Source: an uncultured Rickettsiales bacterium (GTDB lineage Bacteria > Pseudomonadota > Alphaproteobacteria > Micavibrionales > GCA-2720935). From it: DNA of 57,219 nucleotides. Of this stretch, positions 52,337 to 57,219 are shown piece after piece. Numbering within the stretch: the stretch's first letter is position 1; the number at the start of each line of letters is the position of its first letter. The stretch covers positions 207,106-264,324 of the forward strand of contig CATLOR010000002.1 in NCBI GenBank assembly GCA_950054255.1. Direction: 5' to 3'. The notes under the pieces were generated by a model that ran no database searches, was not told the DNA's origin, and saw only the letters and a program-made list of their open reading frames with translations. The position numbers were made by a program, and so were the translations under genes.

Positions 52337-54394
52337 TTATGCTTTTTTCCTTTTTGTATTCTGGTTCTCAATAAATGTATGCGTGCATTCAGCCATTGTT
52401 TTTGAAGCACGTGCAACAACATTTGTTTGGTAGTAATTACGAACAGAACCTGTAAATGCAGCCTTATTAAGTTTTCCTTCCACACCAACACTTGTCCATT
52501 CATGTGTAAATAATTGATCCAATTCACCAAAGACGCCGTTCTCTTTTATCATTTCTTGACGCAAATCATGAAGGGTTGCATAAGACAGTGATTTACCCAA
52601 CACATCAGAAAGAGCACGAATGATTTTCCAATCTTCTTTAGCATCACCAGGCGCTGAAACCACTTTGCGCGCACGCTGAACACGGCCTTCCATATTCACA
52701 TAAAGTGCTTCTTTCTCTGTGTAAGCTGAGCCAGGTAGAATTACATCAGCATGATGCGCTCCTATATCGCCATGATGGCCTTGATAAATAATGAATGTTT
52801 TACCAAATTCTTTTGGATCAATATCATCTGCGCCCAACAAATAGACGCATTTGATTTTATCTTTTGCAGCATCTTTTGCAATATCAGAAACTGACTTTTT
52901 ACCAACAAACCCTAAGTCAAGAGCGCCTACGCGAGATGCTTTCGTATGCAAAATATTATAGCCATTCCAGTCATCACGAATAGCGCCTACCTTCTCTGCA
53001 AGTTTCCCCACCAAAAACTGTAGAGCCTGTGAATCCGAGCGTTTCAACAAAGAATCTCCTATAATAATTACAGGATTTTTTGCGTCTTTTAATGTTTTTG
53101 CAAAACCTGTACGCGCTCTCGTTAGGCTTTCCAAAGTTTCTGCGCCTGCACCCAAATACTCATAATCATAGGTTAAATCTGGTTGCGTATCCAAGATGAG
53201 GCCAACAGATATTTTGCGCTGCAATACTTGTTTTTTAATACGCGCATTCACCAAAGTAGCTTCTATGCGAGGATTAGAACCGATTATTAAAACAGCATCA
53301 GCCTGCTCCAGGCCTGATATTCCTGTATTGAACAAATAGCTAGATCTATTTCCTAAACTAATATCTTCGCCTTCTGTTTGGCACTGAAGATTCGAACTGC
53401 CCAATGACGACATTAAATCTTTAAGCGCTTTTATTGATTCACAATCCGCCACATCTCCTACTAAAGCAGCAATCTCAGATCCTTTTAAAGGAGAGATAAC
53501 AGACGCGATTTTTTCAAAAGCTTCATCCCAGCTTGCTGGCTTAAGTTTTCCTTTAGAATCCCTTACATAAGGCTTATCTAGGCGTTGATATTTTAAGCCA
53601 TCAAAAGCATAACGAGTTTTATCACCAATCCACTCTTCGTTGATATCTTCATGTAAGCGTGGCAGAACGCGAAGCACTTCACGACCACGCGAATCAACGC
53701 GAATATTTGAACCGACAGCGTCCATCACATCAATGGTTTCTGTTTTTCTAAGTTCCCATGGACGAGCATTATATTGGTAAGGCTTTGATGTAAGCGCACC
53801 AACGGGACACACATCCACCAAGTTACCAGATAACTCAGACTCAACTGCTTTTTCAATATAAGTACCAATCTCAACATCGTTACCACGATTCAAAAGCCCC
53901 ATATCATTGATACCCGCGATCTCTTCACCAAAACGCAGACAACGTGTACAATGAATACAGCGTGTCATTACAGTACTGACAAGCGGGCCTAATTCTTTAT
54001 CTTTAACTGCACGCTTATTTTCTGCATAACGAGAACGATCATATCCATATGCAACAGCTTGATCTTGCAGATCACATTCGCCACCTTGGTCGCAAATAGG
54101 ACAATCAAGTGGGTGATTAATCAACATAAACTCCATCACATTTTTACGCGCTTGTTTAACGCGATCTGTTTTTGTGTGGATTGTCATCCCCTCTCCAACA
54201 GGCATCGCACAACTTGCAATAAGCTTTGGTGCCTTTTCCATTTCAACCAAACACATGCGACAGTTTGCTGGAACACTTAAACGATCATGATAGCAAAAGC
54301 GAGGGATTTCAATTCCCAATTCTTCACATGCTTGTAAAACAGATGTACCTGCAGGTACGTCAATTTCAACTCCATCAATTGTTAATTTTGGCAT
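52337..54394 (-). CDS. nuoG: NADH-quinone oxidoreductase subunit G
   Basis: A 685-residue iron-sulfur subunit of the alphaproteobacterial/mitochondrial length. All cluster ligands are seen: N1b C34, C45, C48, C62; N5 H94, C98, C101, C107; N4 C146, C149, C152, C196. The molybdopterin-oxidoreductase-like C-terminal domain (about 215-640) lacks a cofactor, as in the family. The additional N7 cluster cysteines of E. coli are not present. 18 bases separate it from nuoF. Confidence 0.97.
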   Translation of the reverse strand: MPKLTIDGVEIDVPAGTSVLQACEELGIEIPRFCYHDRLSVPANCRMCLVEMEKAPKLIASCAMPVGEGMTIHTKTDRVKQARKNVMEFMLINHPLDCPICDQGGECDLQDQAVAYGYDRSRYAENKRAVKDKELGPLVSTVMTRCIHCTRCLRFGEEIAGINDMGLLNRGNDVEIGTYIEKAVESELSGNLVDVCPVGALTSKPYQYNARPWELRKTETIDVMDAVGSNIRVDSRGREVLRVLPRLHEDINEEWIGDKTRYAFDGLKYQRLDKPYVRDSKGKLKPASWDEAFEKIASVISPLKGSEIAALVGDVADCESIKALKDLMSSLGSSNLQCQTEGEDISLGNRSSYLFNTGISGLEQADAVLIIGSNPRIEATLVNARIKKQVLQRKISVGLILDTQPDLTYDYEYLGAGAETLESLTRARTGFAKTLKDAKNPVIIIGDSLLKRSDSQALQFLVGKLAEKVGAIRDDWNGYNILHTKASRVGALDLGFVGKKSVSDIAKDAAKDKIKCVYLLGADDIDPKEFGKTFIIYQGHHGDIGAHHADVILPGSAYTEKEALYVNMEGRVQRARKVVSAPGDAKEDWKIIRALSDVLGKSLSYATLHDLRQEMIKENGVFGELDQLFTHEWTSVGVEGKLNKAAFTGSVRNYYQTNVVARASKTMAECTHTFIENQNTKRKKA

Positions 54395-54412
54395 CTTGTA
54401 ATGTCCTCTTCT

Positions 54413-55699
54413 TTACGCCGCTTTAAGCGATTTTCTATATTCTAAAATACGTGATTCAACCTCTGGTCTAAAATGACGCATCAATCCTTGAATTGGCCAC
54501 GCAGATGCATCACCATGTGCACAAATTGTATGACCTTCCATTTGCCCACAAACATCAAGGAGCATATCAATTTCTTCTATACGTGCATTCCCAGTTACCA
54601 TGCGAGAAATCACGCGGTAAATCCAACTTGTCCCTTCACGACAAGGGGTGCATTGACCACAACTCTCATGTTTATAAAAATAAGCCAAACGCGCAATCGC
54701 ATAAACAATATCCGTTGAATTATCCATGACGATAACACCAGCTGTCCCTAAGCCAGATTGATGTTCACGTAAGCCATCAAAATCCATCAGGGCTGTTTCA
54801 CAAATAGCCTTTGGCAATAAGGGTGTTGATGAACCACCAGGAATAATCGCTTTTAAATTACTCCAGCCACCACGAACACCGCCTGCATGTTTTTCAACAA
54901 GTTCTTTTAAAGGAATAGACATAGCCTCTTCTACATTACAAGGCGCGTTCACATGACCTGAAATACAAAACACCTTTGTCCCTTTATTATTCTCACGCCC
55001 AAAAGAAGCAAACCAATCACCGCCACGACGGAGAATCGTAGGCACAACAGCAATCGTTTCAATGTTGTTAACTGTTGTAGGGCAAGAGTACAGACCAGCC
55101 ATTGCAGGAAATGGAGGCTTGTTACGAGGTTGTCCTTTTTTACCTTCTAAGCTTTCAATGAGTGCTGTTTCTTCGCCACAGATATAAGCGCCAGCCCCAC
55201 GATGTAAATAAAGATCAAAATCCCATCCTGATTTTGCTGCATTCTTACCCAGCAATCCAGCATCATAGGCTTGATCAATGGCTTCTTGCAAAACACGTGC
55301 TTCATTCACAAATTCTCCGCGAATATATATGTAGGCAGCATGCGCCCCCATCGCGAAAGCCGCCAACAAGGCACCTTCAACAATTTTTTGAGGATCATGA
55401 CGAATGATATCACGGTCTTTACACGTTCCTGGCTCAGACTCATCTGCGTTAATAACTAAATAATGAGGACGCCCGTCTTTGCTTTCTTTAGGCATGAATG
55501 ACCATTTAAGACCTGTTGGAAACCCAGCGCCACCACGTCCACGAAGACCTGATTTTTTAACTTCTTCAACAATCCAATCACGACCTTTTTTGATAAAGCT
55601 GGCTGTCTTATCCCAATCACCACGCTTTTTTGCTTCTTTTAAATCAGCGCTTTCAAAACCATAAAGGTTAGTAAAAATACGATCACTATCTGCTAACAT
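54413..55699 (-). CDS. nuoF: NADH-quinone oxidoreductase subunit F
   Basis: A 428-residue NADH-oxidising subunit binding FMN and cluster N3. The FMN/NADH glycine-rich loop is [17 protein letters not shown], followed by [17 protein letters not shown]. The N3 ligands are in [14 protein letters not shown] and the distal GHTICAHGD. The SLBB domain has [17 protein letters not shown]. Its ATG overlaps the nuoE stop by one base. Confidence 0.98.
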   Translation of the reverse strand: MLADSDRIFTNLYGFESADLKEAKKRGDWDKTASFIKKGRDWIVEEVKKSGLRGRGGAGFPTGLKWSFMPKESKDGRPHYLVINADESEPGTCKDRDIIRHDPQKIVEGALLAAFAMGAHAAYIYIRGEFVNEARVLQEAIDQAYDAGLLGKNAAKSGWDFDLYLHRGAGAYICGEETALIESLEGKKGQPRNKPPFPAMAGLYSCPTTVNNIETIAVVPTILRRGGDWFASFGRENNKGTKVFCISGHVNAPCNVEEAMSIPLKELVEKHAGGVRGGWSNLKAIIPGGSSTPLLPKAICETALMDFDGLREHQSGLGTAGVIVMDNSTDIVYAIARLAYFYKHESCGQCTPCREGTSWIYRVISRMVTGNARIEEIDMLLDVCGQMEGHTICAHGDASAWPIQGLMRHFRPEVESRILEYRKSLKAA

Positions 55700-56343
55700 T
55701 ATCTTTTACCTCCCTTAACTGTCACAAGCCCTGCCGCTTTTGCTTTATCAAGAAGCGTCGTTGCACCATCAATCCCCATTGATTTTTGACGCCCCTTTAC
55801 AGACCCAATCTCACACTCTTTTCCTGACTTTAAATCATCAAGCAATGTAGAAAAACTTGTTGCGTCTAAATCTTCAAAATAATCATCACCAACTTGACAG
55901 ACAGGTGCATTTACGCAAGCCCCTAAACATTCAACCTCTTCAAAGCTAAATAATCCGTCTTTTGTTACGTCTTTATGCCCTTCAAGACCTAACTTATCTT
56001 GAATGACTTTTTTTAATTCAGCTGATCCGCATAAATGGCACGGTGTTGTTGTGCATAGCTGTAAATGATATTTACCAACAGGTGCCAAATGATACATAGA
56101 ATAAAATGTCGCAACCTCATAAACTTTCATAGCAGGAATATCAAGTAAACGCCCTATTTCATTCATAGCAGCTTCACTAATCCACCCTTCTTGCCTTTGT
56201 GCAATATCTAACAAAGGCATTGTGGCACTTTGCTTTCGCTCATCTGGATATTTTGCAATATGATATTCAACTTGTTTCATGCTTTCTTTTGAAAAGCTAA
56301 AGCTATCAGGCTGTATATCTTTTGGTGCTATTTTTGGTTTCAT
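55699..56343 (-). CDS. nuoE: NADH-quinone oxidoreductase subunit E
   Basis: A 214-residue thioredoxin-fold subunit with the [2Fe-2S] cluster N1a, liganded by C97, C102, C139 and C143 ([23 protein letters not shown]). The helical N-terminus includes [31 protein letters not shown]. The C-terminal tail beyond about 170 ([22 protein letters not shown]..) is typical of alphaproteobacterial NuoE. Six bases upstream lies a NUDIX gene instead of nuoD. Confidence 0.97.
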   Translation of the reverse strand: MKPKIAPKDIQPDSFSFSKESMKQVEYHIAKYPDERKQSATMPLLDIAQRQEGWISEAAMNEIGRLLDIPAMKVYEVATFYSMYHLAPVGKYHLQLCTTTPCHLCGSAELKKVIQDKLGLEGHKDVTKDGLFSFEEVECLGACVNAPVCQVGDDYFEDLDATSFSTLLDDLKSGKECEIGSVKGRQKSMGIDGATTLLDKAKAAGLVTVKGGKR

Positions 56344-56349
56344 CTCTTA

Positions 56350-56853
56350 TCACCCAACCAGTTTTTTCCAATTATCTTTTGGCATATAAGGAATAAATTT
56401 ATCCTTTATATTACCCTTCATCCATTGCGCAATAAATTGCGGCTCAATATCTTTGCTTGTTTCCATTTCAAACATATTCATAAATTGTGCGTTGCGCCTA
56501 CCATATACTCTACTTGCATCTTGGTCTTCCCACTCGCTCGGTAAATCTGATGAATTCACAGGTTTCATTAAAAAATACATTTGTATTAAATGCCAATCTA
56601 AACGCTCTAAATACTGTTCGCATACAAAAGCAAATTCTTTTACTTTCACATTTAATCCCGTTTCTTCATAAATTTCGCGGACAGCAGCCTCAGGTGCGGA
56701 TTCTTTATATTCTAAACGCCCGCCTGGTGGCACCCACAATTGAGGACCTCTTTCAAAAACGAACAACAAACGCCCTTGCTCGTCAGGAACAAGGCCACGC
56801 ACGATTACTGTCGGCGGTGTTGGTCGGTCATTATGACGTCTTTCTTCTGTCAT
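56350..56853 (-). CDS. NUDIX hydrolase inserted between nuoD and nuoE
   Basis: A 167-residue hydrolase of nucleoside-diphosphate derivatives. The Nudix box is perfect (G45-x5-E51-x7-R59-E60-x2-E63-E64-x-G66): GGRLEYKESAPEAAVRE followed by IYEETGL. Preceding VRGLVPDEQGRLLFVFERGP and QLWVPPGG fit ADP-ribose- or oxidised-nucleotide-type Nudix enzymes; the exact substrate is unknown. I place the start at the ATG at 56851-56853, which overlaps the nuoD stop (TAATG); the longer frame would run into nuoD. Translational coupling makes it part of the complex I transcript. Whether it removes damaged NADH-related molecules is speculation. Confidence 0.9.
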   Translation of the reverse strand: MTEERRHNDRPTPPTVIVRGLVPDEQGRLLFVFERGPQLWVPPGGRLEYKESAPEAAVREIYEETGLNVKVKEFAFVCEQYLERLDWHLIQMYFLMKPVNSSDLPSEWEDQDASRVYGRRNAQFMNMFEMETSKDIEPQFIAQWMKGNIKDKFIPYMPKDNWKKLVG

Positions 56854-57219
56854 TAACGGTCGATCTCCCCAAACACAATATCCATTGAACCAATAATTGA
56901 AACAGCATCTGCAAGCATATGCCCGCGTGACATAAAGTCTAAGGCTTGTAAATGCGCAAAACCAGGAGCGCGCATATGACATCTGTAAGGTTTATTCGTA
57001 CCATCAGAAACAAGATATACACCAAACTCACCTTTGGGAGCCTCAACAGCTGTATAGGTTTCACCTGCTGGAACGTGATACCCTTCTGTGAATAATTTAA
57101 AGTGATGAATTAAAGCCTCCATAGAGCGCTTCATATCCCCTCTCGTAGGTGGTGCAACCTTATGGTCATCAACCATAACAGGGCCTTCAGGCATCTTATT
57201 CAAAACCTGTCGAATAATT
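56853..57219 (-). CDS. nuoD: NADH-quinone oxidoreductase subunit D, C-terminal part (start outside window)
   Basis: The open frame continues to the window edge without a start (..[15 protein letters not shown]..), so only about the last 122 residues are visible. Conserved C-terminal pieces are THRGD-like [54 protein letters not shown] and the end DIVFGEIDR, which line the quinone chamber in the 49-kDa subunit. Its TAA stop overlaps the NUDIX ATG. nuoA-C would lie to the right of the window. Confidence 0.97.
   Translation of the reverse strand, partial: IIRQVLNKMPEGPVMVDDHKVAPPTRGDMKRSMEALIHHFKLFTEGYHVPAGETYTAVEAPKGEFGVYLVSDGTNKPYRCHMRAPGFAHLQALDFMSRGHMLADAVSIIGSMDIVFGEIDR

Overview
The window is an AT-rich chromosomal segment from an alphaproteobacterium. 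The assignment rests on gene content and order: an rlpA-dacA-tmk-holB-metG-tatD-MBL run, lipA next to a COQ10-like gene, ntrY-ntrX-trkA-HAD-hfq-hflX, HIG1-etfB-etfA, a TIGR02302/DUF4175 protein, and nuoD..N followed by birA-rnj-DUF1467-lolC-lolD-dnaE. These are classic alphaproteobacterial neighbourhoods with mitochondrial-type complex I subunits. Base composition is low-GC, as in several host-associated or reduced lineages, but the sequence alone does not fix the order or genus.

Layout: (1) 1-1311 is the edge of a probable mobile region: the C-terminal part of a serine recombinase, a 370-bp non-coding stretch with TTCCCTG heptamers and mini-hairpins, and tRNA-Ser(TGA). (2) 1451-10617, plus strand: cell-wall genes (YdcF-like, lytic transglycosylase, RlpA, D,D-carboxypeptidase) run into tmk, holB, metG, tatD and an MBL hydrolase. 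(3) 10627-12604: dcd and a tiny basic protein on the minus strand, tRNA-Thr(GGT), and an unrecognised protein with a hydrolase-like nucleophile elbow. (4) 12722-23104: lipA, a COQ10-like gene, pgpA (minus), the NtrYX two-component system, TrkA, a HAD phosphatase, Hfq, HflX and an inositol-monophosphatase relative. (5) 23114-26024: mazG divergent from a degenerate CysJ-type flavoprotein module, then an HNH protein. (6) 26273-31718: HIG1 small protein, EtfBA, an LptM-like small lipoprotein, TIGR02302 and a CDF metal transporter. (7) 31721-36362: an accessory-looking block of envelope proteins (Tat-type lipoprotein, Asn/Asp/Thr-rich secreted protein, Sel1-containing membrane protein, zinc-ribbon membrane protein, single-pass membrane protein), two of them driven by back-to-back strong promoters. 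(8) 57219 down to 36368, minus strand: a very compact run nuoD-NUDIX-nuoEFGHIJKLMN-birA-rnj-DUF1467-small secreted protein-lolC-lolD-dnaE, mostly with overlapping or touching genes.

Functionally most of the window is housekeeping: respiration (complex I, ETF), peptidoglycan remodelling, nucleotide supply and sanitation (tmk, dcd, mazG, NUDIX), replication (dnaE, holB), lipoylation and lipoprotein export. The parts that deserve a second look are the recombinase/tRNA-Ser flank, the accessory envelope block, the NUDIX gene inside the complex I operon, the degenerate flavoprotein, and the unrecognised protein beside tRNA-Thr. I found no CRISPR array, complete insertion sequence or rRNA. Several genes have starts that I place downstream of the longest reading frame (mazG, HNH, etfA, nuoJ, nuoI, NUDIX, the small basic protein); reasons are given in each entry.
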